Origin: JAEUIE01 sp035430005
GTDB lineage: Bacteria > Planctomycetota > Planctomycetia > Gemmatales > HRBIN36
Direction of reading: 5' to 3'
Assembly (NCBI GenBank): GCA_035430005.1
Contig: DAOMFV010000002.1
Span: 1 to 64,000 of the forward strand
Length of the DNA stretch: 64,000 bases
Shown here: positions 1 to 7,306 of the stretch, piece after piece
Numbering within the stretch: the first letter of the stretch is position 1
How the letters are laid out: every line of letters begins with the position of its first letter
Notes under the pieces: model-generated
The model's input: only the letters and a program-made list of their open reading frames with translations
What the model was told of the DNA's origin: nothing
Database searches by the model: none
Program-made: the position numbers and the translations under genes

Positions 1-29
1 GACGTGGCTGGGAAGTAATGCGTTTGACG

Positions 30-177
30 CCGTGCCACACTCCGGCGTGTACTCACGTCGGGGTGTGGTTGCGGGGAAAAAGAAACTGTCACCATTGGTC
101 ATCAAACCGTTCGATGGGAATGACGTGACTCGCTTTGCAACCACACTCCAATGGAGTACCATTGGAGTGTGGCACGG
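30..177. repeat. REPIN-like pair of inverted REP hairpins
   Basis: The ends are a perfect 14-bp inverted repeat (30-43 CCGTGCCACACTCC; 164-177 its complement). Each end also forms its own hairpin: 35-49 with 54-68 (15 bp, two G.U pairs, loop TACT) and 141-154 with 159-172 (14 bp perfect, loop AGTA). Two related hairpins in inverted orientation about 70 bp apart is the architecture of a REPIN. No transposase is visible next to it. Family assignment is inference. Confidence 0.6.
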
Positions 178-190
178 TCTTATTCATGAT

Positions 191-229
191 GAATAATAAA
201 ACCACCCTTGATGATTTTCATCGAGGGTG
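191..229 (-). terminator. Rho-independent terminator of the 238-1623 gene
   Basis: An 11-bp stem (203-213 with 219-229, one G.U pair, loop ATTTT) lies 9 nt beyond the stop codon. On the minus strand it is followed by a T-rich run (GGTTTTATTATT). Confidence 0.6.
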
Positions 230-237
230 TTGGTGGT

Positions 238-1623
238 TTATTTCGGCGAGGTGCTCCCCCGGCTTGAAGAGCCTGGGGCTAAATGGGTTGGCAGAAAGTA
301 GCGCAGCGGCCAGGGGATGACGAGGAGCCAGGCAAGCCATTGCATCCAACTGAGGGTGGGTTCCCAGAGGTAGTGAGGGATGAGGTAGAGGCAGAGGCCG
401 GGTTCGGACTTGTCATTGAAGCTGATTAAGGCAGCGATGGAACACCAATCGGGGCTGGGGGCGTGGCCGACATCCTGGGGGAGGCATGTGACTTGACGAA
501 GTGGTTGGCATGTGATCATGTCTAAGATGCGATAGTCGCTAGTGTTGGTGTTGTTTCGGACAATGCCGATGCGGGCAAGCCAACCAAGGAGAGTCTGCAT
601 GATCTGATGCTGTTGCTGCACCGAGGAGGTATTGTGGTTTTCAATCACTAGATATGGTGGAATGACAGAAGGCCAGTCCCTCATGGCGGAGGTTAAGCCG
701 TCGAGAGGCGGAGTATGATCAGGTTTGATCGTGCGAGAGTCAGGATCGTATTGGTAAAAGTGGAGTTGGTTGGTGTATGAGTCGATGCAGCCAATCATCG
801 CCTTAAGCACATAGTGCGTGTTATCCAGTATCTCTAAACCATCGTACCTGTTTTTTGGAATGAAACCTCGGCTCTCGCCGGTGTGCAGATCGATAATTTC
901 GAACTGCATCGGAGTAGTTTCGCTCGCCTTCAGTCTGAAGACGAGCGTACGCCCCTGGTGAACCACCGGGAACGCATCCTGCTTACCCTCGGCATAAACT
1001 CGTGGGGCACGCACTGGCTTTCCAGTATCGAGATCGATCACCGAGATGGGCACACCGCTTTTCCTCGAGTTGAGTTCGAATTGCGTGATCCAATGACGGT
1101 CACCACCGCTGGGATCCGTCAAGTACTCGACTCGATCATATTGATAGACTTCCAGCCCCTGACCTAGAGGCTTGCCATCGATGCGATAGAGACGAACGTA
1201 GTGGTGATCTTTCTTGCTGGATTGGTGATACCGAACTGTGAAGTAACGAGGATCGGCGCAGAGCGTGACAGTTAAGGATAAACCGAGGCGCTGTCTGGGC
1301 AGGTTCAACAGGAAACGATCCTCTTCTGGCAGTTCAACAGGATAGTCTTCCAGTAACTCGCCCGACCTTGTACTCCATCGCTGGATTTGCGGAATGGGAC
1401 AGTTCTTGCTAACCACCGTGGTATCGACGCTGGTGTAGATCGATTGACTGTCCGCAGAATAACCGAGGATGGTAAAATTGTTATTCCTGGACCCATTCTC
1501 TTTGAGGGAATAGTAAGAGGTCCACACCGGCCGGGGTTTGCTGTACCAGTAGGCCCAGGAGAAGATCGCCAGGCCGAGGAAGAGGGCGAGATCGAAGTGC
1601 CAGCGGCGGAGTCGTTTCAGCAT
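238..1623 (-). CDS. Membrane-anchored protein of unknown function, paralog A
   Basis: Not recognised as a named family. A hydrophobic segment follows a short basic N-terminus (RRWHFDLALFLGLAIF, about residues 6-25), and a second lies near the C-terminus (SWMQWLAWLLVIPWPLRYF), so a roughly 390-residue middle part is probably extracytoplasmic. The middle has repeated beta-rich blades with phrases such as LDTGKPV and IDLHTGES, suggesting a beta-propeller-like fold (inference). The start at MLKRLRRW is chosen because the neighbour at 1943-3343 begins at the equivalent MWKPLRRW; an upstream in-frame ATG would add four residues. The C-terminal tail is encoded by a degenerate copy of the hairpin repeat at 3427. 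Confidence 0.8.
   Translation of the reverse strand: MLKRLRRWHFDLALFLGLAIFSWAYWYSKPRPVWTSYYSLKENGSRNNNFTILGYSADSQSIYTSVDTTVVSKNCPIPQIQRWSTRSGELLEDYPVELPEEDRFLLNLPRQRLGLSLTVTLCADPRYFTVRYHQSSKKDHHYVRLYRIDGKPLGQGLEVYQYDRVEYLTDPSGGDRHWITQFELNSRKSGVPISVIDLDTGKPVRAPRVYAEGKQDAFPVVHQGRTLVFRLKASETTPMQFEIIDLHTGESRGFIPKNRYDGLEILDNTHYVLKAMIGCIDSYTNQLHFYQYDPDSRTIKPDHTPPLDGLTSAMRDWPSVIPPYLVIENHNTSSVQQQHQIMQTLLGWLARIGIVRNNTNTSDYRILDMITCQPLRQVTCLPQDVGHAPSPDWCSIAALISFNDKSEPGLCLYLIPHYLWEPTLSWMQWLAWLLVIPWPLRYFLPTHLAPGSSSRGSTSPK
257..279. repeat. Degenerate copy of the CCCCTGGCT hairpin repeat
   Basis: It matches the repeat at 3427-3449 with two substitutions, and the shared context continues as GGGGCTAAAT. It lies inside the 3' end of paralog A, so it supplies part of that protein's C-terminus. 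Confidence 0.55.
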
Positions 1624-1668
1624 GGGGGTGATCATAACAGCAAAGGGTTGCGGGCCGGTAGTGTCCTA

Positions 1669-1851
1669 TCATCGTGTTGCTGAATGAATCAAGATGCAGG
1701 TGTGGATAACGAATAAGCATAAACAGGCCAAAATGACTACGGCCAGCAACCTGGGAACGACACCTTTACGATTGAAGTACATTACCAGACCAGCGACTAT
1801 CAAGGCTGAGGCTGCCAACCCGACAAACAATAATAACCGTTCAAGATTCAT
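1669..1851 (-). CDS. Small two-helix membrane protein (60 aa)
   Basis: Unrecognised. Two hydrophobic helices (about residues 5-24 and 34-54) separated by a short basic loop (NRKGVVPR). An AGGATGG sequence lies just upstream of the ATG. It sits between the two large paralogs and is read in the same direction, so co-transcription with them is plausible. Its size leaves room for doubt that it is a gene. Confidence 0.55.
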   Translation of the reverse strand: MNLERLLLFVGLAASALIVAGLVMYFNRKGVVPRLLAVVILACLCLFVIHTCILIHSATR

Positions 1852-1942
1852 GAGGCCATCCTACTCGTTGCGGGATGGTCTGTAAAGTTGTTACCTTGCA
1901 GCCAGCAACTCTTCGAGTGCCCATAGAGATACTGCACCGTGG

Positions 1943-3343
1943 TCATGCCAAAGAAGGGTCTTGTTGCTTACGAGCAATGAAATACCGCAAGGGCCAGGGG
2001 ATGACGAGGAGCCAGGCGAGCCATTGCATCCAACTGAGGGTGGTTTCCCAGAGGTAGTGGGGGATGGCATAGAGGCTCATCATCACCTGCTCCTGGTTGT
2101 TGCCGTCCTTGGTGGTATTTACATTCGCCAGGTAACGAGGCTGGTTACTCATGATGTATTGGCCTAAAGGTAGACCGCTTTGTTGACGGAGCAGCTTTCC
2201 TGTGTGCAGATCGTATTCCCTGATGACCGCCTTGGACGCTCGATGTATCTCGATGCCAATGCCAATTCTCTTGAACCAATCCTCTACCTTAAGAAGAAAG
2301 GGATAGTAATGGGACAACGGCTGGCTGCCCGTAGCAGTGTAGAAGTAATCTCCGGGGAGTATGCCGATCATTGAGTTATTTGGCGACCGTCCATGTAGAG
2401 GATGATCCGGGGTAGGCGTTAAAGTTCTGGCTTCTGGATCGAACTGATAGAAATAGAGTTGATCTTGCAACTCTTGTTTGGCGCTCAAACTGGTCGATTT
2501 TATCACCCAATGGGTATCGTCGAGGAAGGTTAGCTGGGAAAACCACTGCGGTGAATGATATCGTCCCAGCTTTTCCCAGGAGTGCATTCGATAGACCTCG
2601 AGGTACACCTTTCGATCCGGCGGGGGCATAAAGAGCAAGATCAAAAACTGACCATTCGGAGAGGTCATTGCTTTCCAAAAAGATTCGCCTGGTATCTCGA
2701 ATGTGTGTAATCGCTTCCCTGTAGCCAGATCGGTCACTCTGGCTTCTGATTTAGCCTTATCGATGTATCTTGTGATCACCGCCAGATGATGACCGTCTTC
2801 AGGGTTCTGCATGAGGTAGCTGAACGAATCGTTGTGTTTTCGATCCACGTAGGTATCGCCGAGGCAGGCGCCATCGTTGAGCTGATAAATGCGAAAGGTT
2901 AACCTGTTGTTGTCCTCGGTAAAATTGAGATAGGAGAAAATAAGATTCGGTGGCTCAGCCTGATTTTTCGACGAATGCAGAAACTGGACGGGGTGAGGAG
3001 ACTCTTTCGTGAGAAGCTGATCTTTCTCTGGCAACTGAAAGGGATAAGCCTTCACGAGTCTACCTGTGCTGACTTCCCATTGATTAATCATCGGCTTGGC
3101 TGGCTGCCCCGGTTGCGACCAGTGATCATGGCAGGTGAAGAAACTGAGATCGTCTTCGGAGAAGCCCAGTAGTGTGAAGCCGAAAGGGAATTGTTGTTTC
3201 TGGCCTGTCTGAAGGTTCGTCCAACGAGGTTGAGTGTGGATCCACAGGGGTCGGGGGATGCTCAGGTAGTAGGCGGTGCCAAAGATGGTGAGCCCCAGAA
3301 GCAGGGCGAGATCGAAGTGCCAGCGGCGGAGGGGTTTCCACAT
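1943..3343 (-). CDS. Membrane-anchored protein of unknown function, paralog B
   Basis: 466 aa, same architecture as paralog A: N-terminal helix after MWKPLRRW, beta-rich middle (DLATGKRLHTF, YDLHTGKLL), and a C-terminal helix almost identical to that of paralog A (TLSWMQWLAWLLVIPWPLRYF). The sequence just before both start codons is also conserved (ATGATCACCCC). The pair is therefore a tandem duplication whose ends are conserved more strongly than the middle. Function unknown. Confidence 0.82.
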   Translation of the reverse strand: MWKPLRRWHFDLALLLGLTIFGTAYYLSIPRPLWIHTQPRWTNLQTGQKQQFPFGFTLLGFSEDDLSFFTCHDHWSQPGQPAKPMINQWEVSTGRLVKAYPFQLPEKDQLLTKESPHPVQFLHSSKNQAEPPNLIFSYLNFTEDNNRLTFRIYQLNDGACLGDTYVDRKHNDSFSYLMQNPEDGHHLAVITRYIDKAKSEARVTDLATGKRLHTFEIPGESFWKAMTSPNGQFLILLFMPPPDRKVYLEVYRMHSWEKLGRYHSPQWFSQLTFLDDTHWVIKSTSLSAKQELQDQLYFYQFDPEARTLTPTPDHPLHGRSPNNSMIGILPGDYFYTATGSQPLSHYYPFLLKVEDWFKRIGIGIEIHRASKAVIREYDLHTGKLLRQQSGLPLGQYIMSNQPRYLANVNTTKDGNNQEQVMMSLYAIPHYLWETTLSWMQWLAWLLVIPWPLRYFIARKQQDPSLA

Positions 3344-3426
3344 GGGGTGATCATAACAGCAAATGGTTCGCAGTGAATAACCTTTTATGTGTTGTGGTGA
3401 TGACGATTTCTTCGCCGCGTGATCGA

Positions 3427-3449
3427 CCCCTGGCTTGAAGAGCCAGGGG
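3427..3449. repeat. Perfect 9-bp hairpin repeat
   Basis: CCCCTGGCT (3427-3435) and AGCCAGGGG (3441-3449) around the loop TGAAG. A diverged copy with the same loop is at 257-279. It behaves like a dispersed palindromic element. Confidence 0.6.
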
Positions 3450-3603
3450 CTAAATATGAATGACCGAAGAAATATCCCCCTGCCCTCTTGTGGTGGGCTT
3501 GTTCATCGTTTACGCTCTAGGTCAAGGAAGTACGCGAACCTTCCGGGGGACGTGGCGTTCTTTTCGTTGAATGCAACGCAACTGCTGTGCATGGAGGAGA
3601 CCG

Positions 3604-4230
3604 ATGAACGACTCTGCGCTCGAATCAAATGTCCTGGCCTTGAATCGCCTCTACCTGGCGATTCACGTGATTTCCGCCAAGCGCGCCTTCTGTTTGCTGT
3701 GCAAGGGCCTGGCGGAAGTCATCGATACCCAGGACGGCGCGTTCGTCAATTACGACTTCTCCAGCTGGCAGGAAGTGAGCGAGCATCGCAAGCTAAATTC
3801 TCGCGGCCCACACGACGACTGGGTACGGACGGTGACCACCGAAATCCAGGTACCCCGCATCATCCGGCTGCTGTCGTACGAGCGGATGCCCAAGCAGACG
3901 GTGAAGTTCAACCGCCGCAACATCTTCGCCCGTGACCATAACCTGTGCCAGTACTGTGGCAAGCGGTTCGCTACGAGCGATCTGTCACTCGATCACGTGG
4001 TGCCGCGCAGCCAGGGTGGCGGAGCGACGTGGGAGAACATCGTCTGTGCGTGCCTGTCGTGCAACATCAAGAAAGGTGGCCGCACGCCGAAGCAGGCGAA
4101 CATCAAGCTAATCCGCAAGCCGGAGAAGCCCAAGCGTTCGCCACTGCTCAGCCAGAAGCTGACCCAGGAGAAGTACCAGTCGTGGAAGAGCTTCCTTGAC
4201 AGTGCGTACTGGTCGGTGGAACTGAGGTAA
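3604..4230 (+). CDS. HNH endonuclease family protein
   Basis: 208 aa. The C-terminal half has the HNH zinc-finger nuclease signature: CQYCGKRF, then LSLDHVVPRSQGGGATWENIVCACLSCNIKKGG, which gives the two CxxC pairs, the catalytic His of DHVVPRS and the Asn of WENIV. The ATG follows a strong GGAGGAG ribosome site at 3592-3598. Small free-standing HNH proteins of this type are widespread and their substrate is usually unknown. It lies just outside the tRNA-bounded segment. Confidence 0.88.
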   Translation: MNDSALESNVLALNRLYLAIHVISAKRAFCLLCKGLAEVIDTQDGAFVNYDFSSWQEVSEHRKLNSRGPHDDWVRTVTTEIQVPRIIRLLSYERMPKQTVKFNRRNIFARDHNLCQYCGKRFATSDLSLDHVVPRSQGGGATWENIVCACLSCNIKKGGRTPKQANIKLIRKPEKPKRSPLLSQKLTQEKYQSWKSFLDSAYWSVELR

Positions 4231-4234
4231 TCAA

Positions 4235-4312
4235 GAGGAGCCAGGAGTCAGAAGTCAGCAGCCAGAAGAAAACCAATACATTCTGGCTCCTGTCTTCTGG
4301 CTTCTGGCTCCA
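4235..4312. repeat. Inverted repeat between the HNH gene and the tRNA
   Basis: Repeated pieces of GGAGCCAG and AGCCAGAAG face CTTCTGGCT and CTGGCTCC, so the segment can fold into a long imperfect hairpin. It may terminate the HNH gene, although no clear T-run follows. Confidence 0.4.
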
Positions 4313-4335
4313 TAGTTCTTAGAATTGCAGTCCGA

Positions 4336-4409
4336 GGGCGTTTAGCTCAGTTGGCTAGAGCACCAGCTCGACACGCTGGGGGTCACAGGTTCGAGTCCTG
4401 TAACGCCCA
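4336..4409 (+). tRNA. tRNA-Val(GAC)
   Basis: Full cloverleaf: acceptor 4336-4342/4402-4408, D stem GCTC/GAGC, anticodon stem CCAGC/GCTGG (4363-4367/4375-4379), T stem ACAGG/CCTGT with loop TTCGAGT, discriminator A4409. CCA is not encoded. The anticodon loop is TCGACAC, giving GAC (Val) and placing C instead of the near-universal U at position 33. The 3' half is repeated exactly at 24496. Confidence 0.9.
4368..4409 (+). repeat. Putative attachment site, left copy (tRNA 3' half)
   Basis: These 42 bp, from the anticodon loop to the discriminator base, are identical to 24496-24537. The copy inside the intact tRNA marks the end where an integrating element restores the gene. Confidence 0.75.
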
Positions 4410-4483
4410 TTCCATATAAACTGTTAGGCCGAAAAAAGTTACGTTGTACCTTCCGATGTTCGGAAGTGCGGCTCATGAACCAG

Positions 4484-4506
4484 GAATCCGGGAACTTTCC
4501 CGGGAA
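4484..4506. repeat. 23-bp repeat with CCGGGAA/TTCCCGG palindrome, copy 1
   Basis: Identical to 24611-24633. Both copies lie about 75 bp after the tRNA 3' half and contain CCGGGAA-CT-TTCCCGG. It may be an arm site or operator of the integration system. Confidence 0.6.
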
Positions 4507-4553
4507 CTCCCTGATGAGCTGCACTTCATGGCCAAATCCATCCGAATTCCCGC

Positions 4554-4736
4554 TTATCGACGCCACTCTTCATAGGGCATTCTCTCGGCAGCACCAGTAA
4601 TAAGATGCAACACAAGGAAGGAAAAGCCCTCTGGGGTTATTGCCAATTCACTCTTATCAGTTGCCGGTTCGGTTTCCGCAGTAAACTGCTTCCAATAGTC
4701 ATTGGCTTTCATCGTTGCTTTCTTTTCTTCTGCCAT
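4554..4736 (-). CDS. Small hypothetical protein (60 aa)
   Basis: Unrecognised, acidic and soluble: MAEEKKATMKANDYWKQF then an Ala/Glu-rich stretch ending MPYEEWRR. The start is fixed by GGAGAGCG directly upstream. An upstream extension would translate non-coding sequence. Confidence 0.6.
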   Translation of the reverse strand: MAEEKKATMKANDYWKQFTAETEPATDKSELAITPEGFSFLVLHLITGAAERMPYEEWRR

Positions 4737-4919
4737 CGTTCGCTCTCCTGTAAGGGATAAGGTAAACCAATACAGTGTATTAGCTTCTTGTTGGTTTTGG
4801 AGATGTTCAGTACCTACTGGCCAACATCGCTCGTGTGGCACGGGCCTGTGCTTCATCGTTGTCGATGATGACAAGAACGACCCCGAACCTGGGGTCGTCT
4901 GTGTTAGATTGATTAGCTG

Positions 4920-5536
4920 TTATTCTTTCGGCAGAACTTTTGCCTCGAACTTGCCACGCTCGGTTTTGCGGAACGCCGACGCTTTGCCCTCGTCTTTGAT
5001 ACTCCGCGACAGGGCCGCATAGAGGGTCGCCGCCGGCGTCTTACCACCCGGTGACACCCACAACCCCTCGGTGGCCATCACGTCGATGAGTTCTGGGCAC
5101 GTCATCGCCACCTTGCGATCTTGCAACACCTGCAACGCCGCCTTAATCATGCTCAGCTTCTTGGGAGCTAGGTCGGCTTGGACTTTGAGTTTGCGGGGCT
5201 TCTTGGGGGATGGTTCGTCGGTTGTGTTTGGCGCCTCGACAGTTGGTGAGTCGGTAGCTGTTGGCTCCGGATCAGGCGTCGTTGTATCGTGTCCCGTTAT
5301 GGTTGGCTCCACTGCCATGGCCTCGGCAGTTGTGGCCACGTCGGGCGTATCTGTGGGTTCTGGTTGAAGAGTAGCGGCCTCGTCCACAACAGACTCGACA
5401 ACCTCCGGCACCTCGGCCACCGGCTCCTTCCCCTTTTTCCCCTCTTCGCCTGCCACTTGGGCTTCTTCTCGCCCTTGACCTTCTTGGTCGGCAGTCTCAG
5501 TTCAGCAGCCGCGGTTCCGAGCTTCTTGTTCGCCAT
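4920..5536 (-). pseudogene. HARE-HTH domain protein, apparently frameshifted
   Basis: The start at 5536 (MANKKLGTAAAELRLP) has a good AGGAG site and runs in one frame to about 5450. The rest continues in another frame (AGEEGKKGKEPVAEV and on). The middle is a low-complexity Pro/Thr/Glu-rich linker. The last 80 or so residues (LSMIKAALQVLQDRKVAMTCPELIDVM to the end) resemble the HARE-HTH winged-helix domain (family knowledge), thought to recognise DNA. Alternatively translation starts at the GTG near 5456, giving a 178-aa protein without the basic N-terminus. A sequencing error in the G-rich run is possible. Confidence 0.6.
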
Positions 5537-5693
5537 GTCTCAGTCTCCTGGTGCGTACCGCATCGATGTGATGCGGCTGACGCAGGATGACATTTACAAG
5601 GCTGTCGGGAGTAAGGGAGGAGGGAATCTGCTAGGATTCTAACATTGAGTTGCAGCTAAACGTTATCCTGTATACATTGGGCTTGGCATTGGC

Positions 5694-5888
5694 TCAAATC
5701 ACCGTCAAATCTAATTCTTCGGGCGGCGGCTTATCTTTATGTTCACGCTCAGCACTTTCATCGGAGAGGTCAACCATCGAGGCGCTTCCGCACATAGGAC
5801 AGCGTACTTTCTTTCCACTGCTGTCTTCACTACAACGCATCCTTGCCCCGCAATACCGGCAATCCATATCGAATGCTGGGTGTGTCAT
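5694..5888 (-). CDS. Small zinc-ribbon protein
   Basis: 64 aa from MTHPAFDMDC. Two zinc knuckles (CRYCGARMRC and CPMCGS), with a GKKVRCPMCG phrase common in planctomycete zinc-ribbon domains, followed by an acidic tail. The ribosome site is weak. Likely a metal-stabilised interaction module; function unknown. Confidence 0.6.
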   Translation of the reverse strand: MTHPAFDMDCRYCGARMRCSEDSSGKKVRCPMCGSASMVDLSDESAEREHKDKPPPEELDLTVI

Positions 5889-5970
5889 AGTGTGACTCTC
5901 AAAGCTACTATACAATCATAGCCCTTACTACTACTAGTCGCTACTGATTACTAAGCAAATATCGGCTTAT

Positions 5971-6240
5971 TCAGTAAGTGACTGAGATTAGCACCGCATC
6001 CCAGTAACTTTCCCACCTCTCCCTCTGTCTCCCCCAATCCCTCTCCAGCGCCACAGTCTGCAAGTGCCTGAGTTTGATCGGGTCATGGCCCTTGGTCGTT
6101 TTCGGCAGGAACAAAATCTCCTCCTGAATCTCTGTGGCCAAGAGCAAAAGGTTCATGATCTGTGTGATACGTGCCTTTGAGACCTGCCCCAAGCGTTGCA
6201 GTTCTGTATAAATGTTGAACTGGATATGTAATATTCTTTC
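5971..6240 (-). pseudogene. Remnant of a helix-turn-helix protein
   Basis: The open frame (ELQRLGQVSKARITQIMNLL, then EIQEEILFLP and a C-terminal WGRQRERWESYW) resembles the C-terminal HTH region of recombinase- or ParB-like proteins found in planctomycete mobile DNA (recalled pattern, not searched). No start codon with a ribosome site and no N-terminal domain are present, and the frame is closed upstream by TAG at 6241-6243. It is read as a decayed fragment. Confidence 0.45.
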
Positions 6241-6354
6241 CTAATGCACTTTAGCTTCTGGCAACGCTTTTCTTAGTTTCTCAATGCCAAAATACGTTTC
6301 ATCATTACTGCCAAATTTAACTTCGCGAAGTTTATTAAGCGTCACATGGGATTT
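6241..6354 (-). pseudogene. Remnant of a leucine-rich-repeat protein C-terminus
   Basis: A short frame gives TLNKLREVKFG and then FGIEKLRKALPEAKVH followed by TAG. The phrase IEKLRKALPEAKV is typical of the last repeat of planctomycete LRR proteins (family knowledge). Only about 38 residues remain and the frame is closed at 6355-6357. Confidence 0.45.
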
Positions 6355-6525
6355 TTAGTTTAATCTCAGTCCAAGTGGTGGTAGTTTTAGAGTCATATTG
6401 GAAGTCATACATGCGGATACAGATCAATTCTATCTGCCAATTTGGCGATGCACTCCATGTCAAAGTAAAGTAGCTGATGTCCTAAAGTATTGTCTGACAA
6501 ACACATAAAACACATCGCATTTCTT

Positions 6526-6543
6526 TTGGCACGGCTTATGCAA
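6526..6543 (+). promoter_or_regulatory. Sigma-54 promoter upstream of hsp20
   Basis: TTGGCACGGCTTATGCAA: a perfect -24 element (TTGGCAC) and GG-N10-GC spacing (GG 6528-6529, GC 6540-6541), with one mismatch in the -12 element (ATGC for TTGC). The start codon of the small heat-shock gene is 120 nt downstream. Confidence 0.6.
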
Positions 6544-6660
6544 TGCAAATTTCTGCAGGCACATCCGAACTCAAACACTACATGGGCAACCGAGATTTGC
6601 CTGCCAAGAAGGTATCAATTTCTTTCAACGTTGCCCGTGAACAATGGAAGGAGGTTTCCG

Positions 6661-7104
6661 ATGTTACCGGTCATTCGCGACCAAAGGCCAATAGTTTCGA
6701 CTCTGGCGAGCCCTGTGAATCGGCTCTCCACACTGTTCGATAGCTTTTTCAGCGACGATTTGTTCACACCCATCCAAAGTCAAATTACAGCTGCCATCCC
6801 GCTTTCCATGTGGGAAGATGAGGATCATCTTTATGTCGAAGTCGATGCTCCCGGCATGAGGGAGAAGGATATTGAAATATCCATTCATCACGGTGATCTT
6901 CTCATCCGAGGTGAACGAAATTGTGAACGCAAGACCAACGGCTACGATACGCGCAGCTATGGCAAGTTTGAACAGCGCATCAGCCTGCCCAACTGGGTGC
7001 GCGCCGATACGGTGCAGGCAAAACTCTGCAATGGAGTTCTCTCGATGACTTTTCCCAAAGGGGAAGAAGCCAAGCCACGTCGTATCGCGCTTAAAGCTGA
7101 ATAA
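6661..7104 (+). CDS. Hsp20/alpha-crystallin small heat-shock protein
   Basis: 147 aa. After a 45-residue N-terminal arm the alpha-crystallin domain follows: DHLYVEVDAPGMREKDIEISIHHGDLLIRGER, then FEQRISLPNWV and the GVLSMTFPK strand. Such ATP-independent holdases bind unfolding proteins. The ATG is preceded by GGAGG. It is followed by an HtrA protease in the same direction, a natural folding/degradation pair. A sigma-54-like promoter precedes it. Confidence 0.95.
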   Translation: MLPVIRDQRPIVSTLASPVNRLSTLFDSFFSDDLFTPIQSQITAAIPLSMWEDEDHLYVEVDAPGMREKDIEISIHHGDLLIRGERNCERKTNGYDTRSYGKFEQRISLPNWVRADTVQAKLCNGVLSMTFPKGEEAKPRRIALKAE

Positions 7105-7306
7105 TCTCTGGCAGTACTGGACGGCGATCAAGCGTTTCCTGTGGGGAGCGCTGATCGCTGTTCAAACAAAACTCACCTCACCATCGTGGTTACTCCTTTG
7201 GTTCAATTCCAAACGCTGTAATCCAACGGGTCCGTAAGCACTTGAAAAGTGCTTCTCTCGTGACTTCTGTCTCAGTTCACCACATCCTTTTGATAGGAGG
7301 TTGTCC

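Noticed and set aside
174..190. TGGCACG near 171 as a sigma-54 promoter
   Set aside because: No GC at the -12 position and it is part of the REPIN arm.
4342..4566. Minus-strand frame over the tRNA with a VTGLEPVTPSVS phrase
   Set aside because: It is the antisense translation of the tRNA-Val gene, a known annotation artefact.
5297..5536. 79-aa frame as a separate basic protein
   Set aside because: After about residue 29 it becomes shadow sequence; the start belongs to the frameshifted HARE-HTH gene.
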